Below are positions 22,429 through 33,204 of a stretch of DNA of 64,000 nucleotides, in pieces. The notes beneath the pieces were generated by a model. That model made no database searches, was not told the origin of the DNA, and saw nothing but the letters and a program-made list of their open reading frames with translations. This stretch comes from Aotearoamyces nothofagi (Eukaryota > Ascomycota > Leotiomycetes > Leotiales > Tympanidaceae). How positions within the stretch are numbered: the first letter of the stretch is position 1; the number at the start of each line of letters is the position of its first letter. The stretch lies in assembly GCA_015345905.1 (NCBI GenBank), contig JADDTR010000002.1:434001-498000 (forward strand). The letters run 5' to 3'. Both the position numbers and the translations under genes were made by a program.

Positions 22429-23960
22429 TTAATTCGTATTATCCGGTTTATCCTTTACATCGGCATCATTCTCATAACCTTCTGTCTTCATATCCGCCAG
22501 TCCCAAATCCTCCTCCTCTTCAGCCGTTCTCTCATATTCCTCCGTTGTAATCTGTGGGTCATCATTTGGTGTGCACAAGTTTTGTATATAGCTGCTTGCT
22601 AATGGATCTGTCAAGATGATCGTGAATTTCGTATCCCCTTTGATGGCGGCATCGATACCATCGAAGAACTTTGCCCAGTTCGCCTTAGCTTCCGATGGTA
22701 GAGAATCGCCTCCAGCCCCCACCGAGTCACCAACATCGAATATCTGCTGATGAAGATCATCACGAACTTGCGTAAGAAGACCCTCAACAGTAGTGAAGCG
22801 ACCACCAAGAGTACCAGGGTTGACAGATAGAGTCAGCTCTGGGCATTCGAGAGCACATGATTCGGATTTGAGGATATCTCTTCCTAAATCAACGACGCTT
22901 TCGACTTTGAGTGTGATTTTCCTTCCTTTCTCTGGGACTTCGCCTCCGGTCTTGACCTCGTTCGACCGGTAGCCACATAGATCGCAAACTGTGCTCATGA
23001 GGACGACCTGCTTGAAGTGTGGGATATCCACCATCTTCATGTGAGTAACACAGTGTTTCGTGCAGCCAGGGCATGTCGCTGGGAATGAGTAAACTTCGTT
23101 TGGCACAATTTCTGAATCATCGGGAGCTTGGGCAGCCCCTTCTACTGGTACATCGCCATCATTCGTCCCATCTCCAAGCCCTAAAGCTTCATTTTGTTCC
23201 GGCGTCCTAGCATATTCCCGCCTTGACCACTTTCCAACACCGTCCTTCTGATCGGGCTCTATCCAGGAGTTGCCCGCAGGATCATCTAATGATAATCTGA
23301 ATGGAAAACTCTCTCCAGCAAGCATCTTGCGTCCTTTCGCAACAACCTCCTCTATCTTCGCATAAACTTCCGGCACCTGTTCCTTTCTTGCTGGCTGCTG
23401 CAGCTCTAAGTCCTCCAATATCATGGTTAACAGGCCTTCCACGTTCGTGAGCTGCCCTCTTCCAGCTGGAATTTCAATATCGAGCTCGAGGAACTTTACC
23501 ACACATGTATCCGACTTAACGACTTGTCGTGCAAAATCGGCAACGGATGTAAGCCGGAGCTCGTAATGGGAGCCCTTCTGTTGAATTTCGCCAGCGGACT
23601 GAATCTCTGAATTTTTAAAGTTGCAGTGTGGGCAGAAAAACGACATGAGGATGATCTCGCGGAAGAAGGGTATCCTAGTAAGTAGCATACGTGTAATCCC
23701 CTACGATAAAGTAAGAAAGAAGCTAGAAATAAGGAGAGCCTTGGCCAGCTTACATTAGCGTGGCAGTTCATGCAGAGACTCTCTATCTCATCGACAATCT
23801 TTGGCTCATTTGCATCGTTGCCGTTCGTGATGGCGTTGGCATCTTCGGATGTGGTGGCTTGCTCACTGGCATTAAGGTGTTCAGCTTTCTTTCCGAGACT
23901 TTCGAAGTAGTCATCGAAGGCAGCGCCGTCAGGCTTCTCTTCGTGGGTAGAGTCCGTCAT
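22429..23960 (-). CDS. zpr1: Zinc-finger protein Zpr1
   Basis: Two exons (23960-23754, 23700-22429; 53-nt intron) give 492 residues. The protein has the duplicated ZPR1 architecture: a first C4 zinc finger (CMNC..CPHC, spanning the splice junction) and a second (CPGC..CDLC). Each is followed by an alpha/beta domain with paired motifs (SAGEIQQKGSHYEL / TGGEVPEKGRKITL, TNVEGLLTMILEDL / TTVEGLLTQVRDDL). An acidic tail ends the chain. Zpr1 is a conserved chaperone for elongation factor eEF1A and shuttles between cytosol and nucleus in growing cells. The intron falls inside the first finger (HAN|GITRMLLT), and only splicing keeps it intact. Confidence 0.95.
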
Positions 23961-24318
23961 GCTTGTATTATCGTGTTTCGTTGCGAAGTTTACGATATTA
24001 CAGAAACGAAATTCCTAAAGTTCCGAAATGACGACTGGGCAAGGCTGGCCGAATATTCTTTGCCCCGCACTAGCGGCCGCTACCGCCCCATATTGAGAAG
24101 GTAGAAATAAGCTTTTATAAACAATACGGTTTTGATCACATATTGGACAGAGCGTTTCAAGGAGTCAGCGATGCATATTTAACGGTGACCAGGAACACAG
24201 AAGAGTTTTGGAAGAGTGACCCATTACTGCCCTTAATGATACATATTTTAACCCTCTATCTATCCCCTATCTAAGACTGTCTAAGCCTAAGAGCACCATG
24301 ACAATCCCACCTCACCTA
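23961..24318. other. Spacer upstream of zpr1
   Basis: 358 bp containing the presumed zpr1 promoter. Nothing else recognised. Confidence 0.5.
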
Positions 24319-24617
24319 TCAATATACTTTGTCTTCGGAGTATTGGTTTATAATTCGTGGTAGACATAAAACTACAACATAGACCATGCTGAGAACTATT
24401 CCGAGAGCAAGGCTGACCCGTCCTATTAGAGTAGAGGGCTGAAGGTGAGTAGAAGGATCTTACCATACAATGACATAAACAAAGCTTCTATCGTAATTTT
24501 CCATTCGAAATCCCCGTGTGCTTCAAAATCTGCTAGCAGGTCTCGGACCGCTAGGCTTGAGACTTCATACGGAGTAGATGAGACCAACTGAGATGTGATT
24601 GGCCCACGAAGATACAT
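24319..24617 (-). CDS. Possible small membrane protein (doubtful)
   Basis: Two short open segments (24617-24464, 24422-24319) can be joined through a 41-nt GT..AG intron (GTAAGA..TAATAG) to give about 85 residues. These begin MYLRGPITSQ, with a soluble half followed by one hydrophobic segment (LALGIVLSMVYVVVLCL) and a polar end. The frame is maintained and the result looks protein-like, but the intron is shorter than others here and has no well-placed branch point, and no family is recognised. It could be a real small gene, part of a larger one with an unseen upstream exon, or chance. Confidence 0.35.
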
Positions 24618-24804
24618 TATGATGGGATGTACGACAAGCGATGGAGAGACAGCCACTTCTAGACAGAGAAACTCTGCAGTGGAGTTAAAGTCTCGCTGAC
24701 CATAGGATCAATGCCAACGGCATTTGTGCGATATAGGGGGTATAAGGAACTTAGACCAAAGTTATCTTATAAAGATAAGAATGTTACCAATGTTCAATAA
24801 TACC

Positions 24805-25422
24805 TCAGGCCTTCTTCATCAAATCCATCAAATCGAGACCAAAGCCGCCAGTCGCACGAGCCGCAGATTCCTTATTCTTTTCTAGAAGTGCCTGCAGCCC
24901 GCCTTGCTTGCGTATTTTTGCCCTCTTCTTGCTACTGGCGTTTGCAGAAGCTGGCGTGGGTGTCTCGATTCGAGGAATGATCTGTGGCGATAGAGTTGAC
25001 AAATGACTGGCAGTTTGGATTCCGACAAGATGCGTTTGATGCTTATTAGTCCGTATTTTTCTCGCTGGTTTGGTAGTGATGGTCTGTTGAGTGCTTCTGC
25101 CACAAGAGTCGCATGAATAGACAAGAGCTTTATCTGGCGCTGTTGAGGGTGTTCCTTCCACTTTGGGCTTGCTATCATGCCGTCCTTTTTGATCTCTTAT
25201 AGTCTCTAATCGACGGGTTGCTGTCCAACCAAGTATCATTATATTTCCACATGCGCCACAGACGTGCCTCTTGTGAGCGCTTAACTGTTCAAGCTCGTTG
25301 ACGAACATCAGGCTGTTACTTCGTGACATTAGATACGCTGAAGTTTGTGGCGCTGTGATTGCTAGAAGATGCGCCGAGTCATTCAGGTACCTTAGCCGCG
25401 ATGAAACTTCTGGGAAGGCCAT
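24805..25422 (-). CDS. RNase P/MRP protein subunit, Rpr2/Rpp21/Snm1 family
   Basis: A single exon of 205 residues. An N-terminal helical part (RLRYLNDSAHLLA, then LMSRSNSLMFVNELEQLSAHKRHVCGACGN) leads into a zinc ribbon formed by CGAC (about residues 55-58) and a second pair, CDSC (about 104-107), as in the Rpr2/Rpp21/Snm1 family. The C-terminal half is basic (KKRAKIRKQGGLQALLEKNKE) and ends LDLMDLMKKA. Members bind the RNA of RNase P (5' tRNA maturation) or RNase MRP (rRNA processing). I cannot decide between Rpr2 and Snm1 by eye. It is head to head with dbr1, 523 bp apart. Confidence 0.88.
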   Translation of the reverse strand: MAFPEVSSRLRYLNDSAHLLAITAPQTSAYLMSRSNSLMFVNELEQLSAHKRHVCGACGNIMILGWTATRRLETIRDQKGRHDSKPKVEGTPSTAPDKALVYSCDSCGRSTQQTITTKPARKIRTNKHQTHLVGIQTASHLSTLSPQIIPRIETPTPASANASSKKRAKIRKQGGLQALLEKNKESAARATGGFGLDLMDLMKKA

Positions 25423-25945
25423 AGGTTGTGCGGGGCTCTATGTGCGAGCTGACACCAATATGAAAATGCCTGAAGTGGTATTTACGACAATCTTTGAATT
25501 TATACATTTTGTTTATGCCTTAGGCAAAAGACAATAGCCTTGTCACGTGAACATCGCCTAGATCGTTGGTTAATAATATCTCATCTGTCTATGACAGTTT
25601 AATAGCATCAAGTTGTAAAACGAATAAGTTATCATGTACAAATGTGATAAATATCTATTTAACTGTAAACGTGAAGGCTGATAAGATAATTCTAAGCTCC
25701 TTTGGAAATATATAATTTTAATGCCGTATAAACAAGGCATTAAAATTTGTAAGTCGTGCATGTGAATTTTGATGTTATGACAGCATACTACAATCGAAGC
25801 CGAATACCACTTAATCTTTAGCTTGGTGAAGTGGGGTTCACCAGAGGACCTCAAGCCATAGACAGTTCCTATCGCCCTTCTGATATCCATGATCGCAATG
25901 CTTTTGTAAAGCATAACCGAACTCATTCAATTCTCAAACCCCGCC
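25423..25945. promoter_or_regulatory. Divergent RNase P/MRP subunit-dbr1 intergenic region
   Basis: 523 bp between two divergent RNA-processing genes, AT-rich in the middle. Both promoters must lie here. No specific site identified. Confidence 0.45.
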
Positions 25946-27770
25946 ATGGACACCTCATTGAAGGATATACAGGGACTTCGGGTGGCCGTGGAAGGATGTG
26001 TAAGCCATTCTGATACTTCTGATGTTTGCTACAGCTATTAATATGCAACTCACAGGGCCACGGTACCTTGAACGCAATCTACGCAGCCACAGAGAAAGCC
26101 TGTGAAGTCCGAAGCTGGGATGGAGTAGATCTTCTCATTATTGGAGGAGATTTCCAGGTATTTACCACTGGCCCGGGAAAGGCTATCATTCTGCACAATA
26201 CTTACAGACTCAGTCAGTTCGAAATGCAGCTGATCTAACTGTCATGTCAGTTCCTGCCAAATTCCGCGAGCTGGGCGATTTCCACGAATACTACAGTGGG
26301 ACCCGAAAAGCACCATATTTAACCATCTTTGTTGGTGGAAACCATGAAGCAAGCAGTCACTTATGGGAACTCTACTATGGAGGCTGGGTGGCACCGAATA
26401 TTTACTACATGGGCGCTGCAAATGTCGTCCGCCTCGGTCCAGTGCGGATAGCAGCCATGTCAGGCATATGGAAGGGATATAACTTCAATAAGCCTCACTA
26501 TGAGCGTCTACCATACAACCAGGACGATATCAAGTCAATCTACCATGTACGGGAGCTAGATATTCGGAAATTACTGCAGTTACGGACACAGGTGGACATT
26601 GGTATATCCCACGACTGGCCCCGAGCTGTTGAGAGATATGGAGATGAGAGATATCTATTTAGGATGAAGCCAGATTTTGAACAAGAATCTAAAGATGGAA
26701 CATTAGGAAATCAAGCAGCTACATATGTTATGGATCGGCTAAGACCGCCATATTGGTTTGCGGCTCATATGCACTGCAAATTCGCCGCAACAAGGACATA
26801 TGAAGAGAAGAACGCTGCGGAACCAGTGGAGGCCGAAGCAGCATCAATCGAAGCTCTGAATGGCAGAGCCACACTTCCACTTCCAGCTATAAACGGAGGT
26901 CCGGCACATAATGACGATGAGATAGATCTTGACATAGATGACGATGAGCCTGCCGCCGGCAACGGAGCTGGACTAGTTCCCCACAATGACGCCGAAATCA
27001 AACTTGATGGAGCGACAAGTATTACAGCACAAGTCACAGCGGCAATTGTACCAGAAGATATCCGCGCACAACTCCCCGCCGCATTCTCAAGACCTGCAGC
27101 ACTTACAAAGCGTTTGCCTCCAGGCCAGCCAACGCCCTCAACAATCACAAATAAAGCGGTTCGATTCCTAGCATTAGATAAATGCTTGCCAGGCCGTAAA
27201 TTCCTACAACTACTTGACATTGAACCATGTAGCACGACCCCAGCTCCCCCTCGGACTCCGCAAACCACTCCCCGCTACCAGTTATCCTACGACCCCGAAT
27301 GGCTCGCTATTACCCGTGTCTTTAATGGCGCTCTTATCCTCGGGGACCGCACCGCTAAAACTCCTCCAGACTTAGGAGAAGAGCATTGTCGTCCCTTGAT
27401 TGAGGCTGAAGAAGCCTGGGTAGATGAGAACATCGTCAAACCAGGCAAGCTGACAATACCCGAAAACTTCACAATCACAGCACCAGTGCATGTCCCTGGT
27501 ATGCCAGAGACCGTGCAGGAACAGCCGGTGGAATATAATAACCCCCAGATGGCTGCGTTCTGTGAGTTGGTTGGCATTGAGAATAAGTTCTTCGCTACTG
27601 AGGAGGAGAGGGCGGTGAGAGCGGCACACGGTCCCGCGCCGGCAGAGCCGAGGGACGGTGGATTTGGGGGTGGGCGTGGAAGAGGCAGAGGACGAGGTGG
27701 CGGGCGTGGAGGAAGAGGTGGCGGAAGGGGGTTTAGAGGAGGCGGTAGAGCAAGAGGTAGAGGATGGTGA
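25946..27770 (+). CDS. dbr1: RNA lariat debranching enzyme Dbr1
   Basis: Three exons (25946-25999, 26056-26157, 26214-27770) give about 570 residues. The metallophosphoesterase core is assembled across both introns: RVAVEGC-GHG (metal-binding C-x-H), LLIIGGDFQ with the RNAADL motif, FVGGNHE, GISHDWP and FAAHMH. Dbr1 cleaves the 2'-5' branch bond of excised intron lariats in the nucleus. The Dbr1 C-terminal domain follows from about residue 290 (LDKCLPGRKFLQLLDIE), and the last 45 residues are a Gly/Arg tail. An acidic insertion (DDEIDLDIDDDEPA) sits between catalytic and C-terminal domains. The third-exon acceptor is chosen at 26213; one at 26207 would add two residues in the same frame. Confidence 0.95.
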
Positions 27771-28239
27771 AACGTTGGTTTAGATCAGTGAGGATATTTA
27801 TGATACCCATAATCCAATATAGAGCAGAAATATATTGATCCCCAACATGACGCTCGAACTACAAAGACAATTTTACAGGGAATTTGTCCCATTTGCAAAG
27901 TCCAAACTCTATGTTGAGCAAAAGCCGGACAAAAAACAGGGACAAGCTCAATCTACCATCATCTATAGACGTTCGACTCATGGGAGTAAGACAGAAGAAC
28001 GCATATGCTCAAATGGAACCTCGAAAGAGGATTTATTCAACGTAGTCACAATTCACGGTTATACCAAATCCAATGTAAAAAGTCGATCTTGGGTGTTATT
28101 GGCAGAACTCCTCCTGTTTGTATGCTGCCCTCCTTAGCAGGTGGGTATATCCAGAGCTAACCAGCTCACGAACTCCAATAAACCGTACTACGCCGTGACA
28201 TATACTCATGAGGTCGTATATCTTGCATCTGATACCACA
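27771..28239. other. Convergent spacer dbr1-elongin C
   Basis: 469 bp between two 3' ends. The open frame at 27835-28137 has no recognisable features and is not called. Nothing else seen. Confidence 0.55.
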
Positions 28240-28936
28240 TCAAGCTTGAAAAGAAACTCAGTCAGCCATCTTATGCCATACACGACAAAAGAACCAGAAG
28301 GAGATTGAGACTTACCATCTAAAAAGTCTGCCGCCATCAATAGCTCCAAACACAATTCAGGCGGGATATCCATATCCGGTACATCTACTGCGTCTCTATT
28401 ACGATAATTATAGTAAAAGTACTCTGCGACTTTCTCTAGAACAATGCCACTATTCCAGCAACCACATTAGTATTAATTCCACACTTAAGGGGCCACTTAT
28501 GGCCAGAGTGCAAAAAGGACTCTGCAAAGCAATAACAAGTCTCAGATCAAGTGTAATGTTGTCGCCATCCAGCGCCCATTCATGCTCAACGAGAGAGGGT
28601 CTGTGCCGATCAAATCGTGTTTTGGTCATCACTGACAAGCCTTGCTTCGCTGCTGCCGAAGCCGCGACAAAACGAGGAATAGTGGGAAGGAAAACCTACT
28701 TGATCTCCTCAAACGTGCAGCGCCCTTCTACCGATTCAGAGAAACTGCCTAAAGACGGGCAGTCAGCAGGCCGAATTGAAATCAAACGAGGACAAGGAGC
28801 AAAACGCACTCTTGGGATCCAGCATACGCTTTATAGCACCGCTGACACAAGCCGCCTCGCGCAGAACGACAAACTCAAACCCGTCACTCGAGACTAGCGT
28901 CACGTATTTGCTGAGCCCGTTGCCGTTCGTCGCCAT
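28240..28936 (-). CDS. elc1: Elongin C (Skp1-like ubiquitin-ligase adaptor)
   Basis: Four coding exons (28936-28810, 28748-28700, 28449-28316, 28244-28240) give 104 residues. Conserved elongin C segments are YVTLVSSDGFEFVVLREAAC, SGAIKRMLDPKS, CTFEEINGIVLEKVAEY, YRNRD and PPELCLELLMAADFLDA. The BTB/Skp1 fold bridges cullin or elongin A to substrate receptors; in fungi Elc1 works with Ela1 and Cul3 in turnover of RNA polymerase II. Two splices restore canonical words: AA|T GGC makes the N of EEINGIV, and the last exon is only 5 nt (CT TGA), turning G into GCT-stop so the protein ends FLDA. Intron 2 is long (250 nt). The model rests on the family sequence and fits in frame at every junction. 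Confidence 0.9.
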
Positions 28937-29451
28937 TGTGGGGGTTGGACGTAGGAGATAGAATGGAATTTCAGTCGACACGAAGTTTTTGGGATGCGCG
29001 AGCTGGGGGGTGTGCAAAGCGAGCAAACATGGCTGTGTCCCTGAATTGGTCACGTGCGAAGTTTAATATGCTTCTAATGAGTAACCTAAAATGATGGAAT
29101 ATAAATGTATATACGTGCATATGTATAGTCAAAATAGCATAAAGAAATAGGCTGCTGAAACTGAAAGAAATCTAAGAGATCCGAAGGCTAGACTTTTGTT
29201 TATTCTTCACAAACATGAGCATTGTCAGCATTAAAACATGCATGTTACAGATATAATTGGAAAATGTGCTATGCAACCATGACGGACATATTTCATTCGT
29301 GGCAATCATACCTGAGCTAAGTGACAAACCATGTACTGTTTTACCATGTTCGGTAATCTGCAATCTGCATACCATACCTTCGCTCTTCATTTTCAATCAT
29401 ACATATCCAATCGTCCATTCGTAACCAATTCCAATTCCCAACACGCAATCT
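28937..29451. other. Spacer between elongin C and the PTH11-like gene
   Basis: 515 bp, AT-rich, holding the elongin C promoter and the 3' end of the receptor gene. No further feature seen. Confidence 0.5.
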
Positions 29452-30882
29452 CTATATCCTTATATTGCTATAGCCGATATTATGCTTCGGAGAAAATGGT
29501 AAAGGCGATGCAGCTCTGCTCTTAGCCTGTTCTTGCACCACTATGTCGACTTCATCTCTTACCCACTTCCTGACTTGGCCTTCGCTAATGGTGAGCTGGC
29601 TATCATCGAGTGGGTTGCGACTTCCAGCATGTACTATCATCTCGTACTCATCCCCGTGTCCTAGCCGTGAAAATCTGGAGTTGCGCCTATTGTCACTGCT
29701 CATTCCGGTACCTTTGCTACCGGTAGTGCCGGTTTTAGGCGAAGATCCTTGGGTTGTCTTGCGGACAGGGATGCACATGATACATTGGATGAGGGGGCTG
29801 AGTGTTGGTAGGCAGACGCTGATGATTCCAGAAGAGCATTCGACTATACACCATGTACAAGCTGTAGCGAGAGTCCCTGAAGATAGATGTTAGAGGACTA
29901 TTGGAAAGACGATGCCTAAGAAGTTGATACTTACAAGTAGTATCCGATGGGACGAACTGGAAAAGCGTCGTAAAGCGGTAGATACTTGTAAAGATGACAC
30001 TATATCTGAGTTAGCATAGGTAAATATGGAGATGAGATATCAGACGTACAAACTGCCCAAAGAAAATACAACAAGTAATTGTAGGCGTATAGTCCGACTC
30101 GTATGAAGCTTGAAAACTTGGTGAATCGGCAAAGCTAGGATGATAACATCTGTGAGAATATTTGGCACGGCATTTCCTATGAATGAGCCCTTTAGGTTGA
30201 TGCAATGTCCCTCAATTCTTGGATCCCAAGTCTTTGAAATAGGTGCACATTGAAATATGCACACCAGTATGATGGCAATCGCCCATGAGATGACAACGCC
30301 TCCAAGAACAATACAACTAATTTTCATGCTTCGAATATCCGGGAATGCTCGGCAGTACATGAGAAGGAGGGAGATTTTGACCACGGCGACTGTGGTGACG
30401 TATATGCATTCGAACGCAAGGAGTCCCTAGGAAGCAAGCCTGTTAGCAGATACATCAGACAGAAAAAAGTGTATCTGAGCTGAGCCAACTTGCCTTTAAC
30501 ACAGTAACGAGGTCTTCGAAAGAGCCTAATGCCTCGGCATGGATTCCCAGCCCATAGTGTATCACTGATGGTCAGCACGGGGAGGAGGTCCATCAACATT
30601 ATGTGGTTGAAAGCTTACTTATCTGGCCTGCTGCCAATAACGCAAAGAGGAAGAACTGCATGATTCTCATTAGTCGTCGTCAGCCAATGTACACATGCAC
30701 TAACTTACCACCGCAAGCAATACCATGTAGTCATCGATGCCGTACCGAACTCCTTTAATCCATCTTGAATAAAATCGAAGTCCAACGAAGAAGACTGACA
30801 GAGCCACAATAGTTGCATTGGTGGCCGTCAACTCAGCTTTGCGACTTTGGGTCAAGTCCTGGGTTGGTACTGATGAAGACAT
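29452..30882 (-). CDS. PTH11-like seven-helix membrane protein (fungal rhodopsin-domain/SAT4 family)
   Basis: Six exons (30882-30709, 30655-30619, 30564-30494, 30426-30050, 30005-29935, 29876-29452) give 384 residues. Seven hydrophobic segments span about residues 20-290. Family landmarks are GLRFYSRWIKGVRYGIDDYMVLLA after helix 1, the HYGLGIHAEAL loop, LLMYCRAFPD, CAPISKTWDP with a second Cys in GHCINL (likely disulphide), and a WCIVECSSGIISVCLPTLSPL last helix. These match the fungal rhodopsin domain of PTH11-related receptors, thought to sense surface or chemical cues. The cytosolic tail is Ser/Arg-rich. Intron 3 (30493-30427) begins GCAAGT, a GC-AG intron. Ligand and role are unknown. Confidence 0.9.
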
Positions 30883-32903
30883 GTTGGATATTTCTCGATT
30901 TAGAAGAAGTAGGCAGAAAAGGCAAGAAACGATTTGCTTAAATAATAGAGTCTATTTTGAGCTTCAAGCTCTATGTATAACATGCGGGTAAGAGATGAGT
31001 GGCCAGGCTGGACCCTTATATCTATCAAGAAAAAACGTGCCGGCTTCAAACGAGACTACACAGTTACAGAGACAAGCCACCAGAAAAGCACGCCTCAACC
31101 TGCCGCGCTCTTTCACGCGAGCCTTTGACGCTTTTGACGCTTTTTCACAGCTGATCTCGAAGATGTCAAGGCCAGAAGTGATAGATCACTTAAGCAAAAC
31201 CCTTGTGTTCGGCTCGCAGCAAGGCAATGACAACGTCAACACGACACTATCGCACTTGAGACAGGCCGGGAAGCCCCGCACCCTTGCATTACCAAGCTGC
31301 GTCCAGATGGAGAAATATGAGCAATGATTTGACCTACAACTCTTTGATTGGTGGAGTCGAGGCGTCAAGCCTTGCAAAGATATTCCCAGACGTTGCCGAC
31401 TCGCGTTTCCGTTCTAAAGTTACCAGACATGAGAGCCATCATACAACAACACAACAATGGAAAATGCCATCACTGGAGGTATTCCGGCGTGTCCAAACCC
31501 CATCACGGCTCGGTGTCGCTGCCGAGACTCAGCTGAGAGCCCCTCATGCTCATATGCGAGAAACATCACCAGCCATTGAAGCGACTTTCTTCGCTCTGCC
31601 TCGACCTCTTTCACCTGAAGCCGTGTCCGTGCGGTGCAGTGCAGTGCACTACCATCACCTCATGGCTCGGGAAGGGCTCAGGGTCTGACGCGGGACACCA
31701 CCTAAGCCGGGATCTTTTTTCTTTTCTTCTTATTTTCTTTTTCTTTTCTTCCTTCCGCTTTTAGCCGCTATGCAAGTCCAGGCCATGTTGACCAGGACAG
31801 AGTGAGCCTACCAGGCTCTGGCGGAAAAGATGGATGAGTGAGGGAGTGGCAGAAGGAGGTAGGACGGAGTCGGTCCGGCCATGGCAAGAGGATAACCCAA
31901 GAAGCGCAAGCGAGTTTCACGTACTCGGGTCGGGGATCTCAGCACACTCCCCCAGATGCATGGATATGGATGCGATGCTGGACTCGAGGGGCAGCACTGA
32001 TTGTGATTGCGATTGTGATTGTGGCTATTTTGTCACTTTAAGCAGCTGAGATAAGGCACGCAGGGCAAGGTATCTTCATGCTGAAGCTCCGAAGTTCTGC
32101 AGAGCTGAATGTGAGTGGTGGCCGTGGCGGGTACGAGAAACCCACGAGTCAATCCCGCGTCCAGCTCATGTAGGGAGGGAGGAGGGAGGACGGGCACAAC
32201 AAGAAGTCAACATCAAGTCGACAACACGCCAGCTATACTATCAGAGAATGCCATCAGAGAATACATACTGTACGATAGTGTTGGAGCTGCAGTGATCTCG
32301 AGATGTGCATCTTCACGTCTTTACAACCATCTACTACGTATCGCACACACTCTCGACGGGCCTCAGGGGTCTCGGGGTCTCACTGCAGAGCTGTGCCGTC
32401 CCGTCTACAGCAAATACCCGAAACCCAGTACTGAAGTGTACTGTACTGTACAGCGCGAACTGCTTGTGTGCATGGCAACTTGCCAAACCAGGTTGACGGG
32501 CCCATCGAGTTCCTCCTGTCTGCTGTGATGTGCTGGACCGGTGCTGGACCTGTCAGTCTGTCAGTCTATCAGTTGAGCAACGACGACAGCCCCAACCCCC
32601 CGCCAGCCCGCGCCCGGTCCAAAACCCGCAAGCTCGGCCACGGCAGGTAACACATCGCATCTTGCTCGGACGGACCTGCACCAGCGCGACGTATCGCACA
32701 GTACAGCAGTGGCCGTGGCCGGGGGACCACGCAGCTTGGATCGCTGGGAACAGCCAGGGCAGGGCAGAGAACTGCAGCCACTGCCCATCACCACGACGGC
32801 GTGGCCTGGTATCAGTGCGCAGCCTGGAAAGGACATGCCAGATAAACGAATGCCATGTATTGTATTGCGGTTGCGGAAGCCCCAGAAACCTGCTCTAATA
32901 TCC

Positions 32904-32963
32904 TGTAGAGCTGTAGAGATGTAGAGATGTAGAGACGTAGAGATGTAGAGATGTAGCCGTAGA
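32904..32963. repeat. 9-bp minisatellite (TGTAGAGA-type units)
   Basis: About six imperfect copies of a TGTAGAGAT/C-like unit lie in a row. They begin a cluster of unrelated tandem arrays that ends about 40 bp before the oar1 start codon. Confidence 0.85.
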
Positions 32964-32998
32964 ACTGGGGACCCGCAGAACCAAGACGCTTATTTAGA

Positions 32999-33000
<2 letters not shown>

Positions 33001-33040
<40 letters not shown>
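33001..33040. repeat. 7-bp tandem repeat CCCGTAT x 5-6
   Basis: Perfect head-to-tail CCCGTAT units, followed at about 33050-33070 by an AATC/AGTC tetranucleotide run and at 33131-33167 by three CTCTTTCCAG-like units. It is not the fungal telomere unit (CCCTAA). Confidence 0.9.
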
Positions 33041-33204
33041 CATATCAGCCAGTCAATCAATCAATCAGTCACTCGCGAGCAAAGTGAGCAAACAACCCCA
33101 AACACCACAGCTTCAACCCCTCGACCTCCCCAGTTCTTTCCAGCTCTTTCCAGCTCTTTCCAGCTCCCACCCGGCCACCAAATCCCCCCCTCGGCCCCGT
33201 CGCG

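Larger units (their letters stand above)
30883..33204. other. Long noncoding region with tandem repeats upstream of oar1
   Basis: 2.3 kb between divergent genes. Open frames on both strands (for example 31284-31688, 32115-32898) look random in composition and have no matching splice signals. A polypyrimidine run lies at about 31718-31762 and an imperfect TGATTG repeat at about 31998-32025. Four short tandem arrays cluster in 32904-33167 (listed separately). I see no supported gene. Confidence 0.55.

Noticed and set aside
31284-32898. Several overlapping open frames in the GC-richer region upstream of oar1
   Set aside because: They overlap each other on both strands, have random composition and simple repeats, and show no conserved motif or splice pattern.
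33001-33040. Interstitial telomere repeat
   Set aside because: The unit is CCCGTAT, not CCCTAA/TTAGGG, and it belongs to a cluster of unrelated short arrays.
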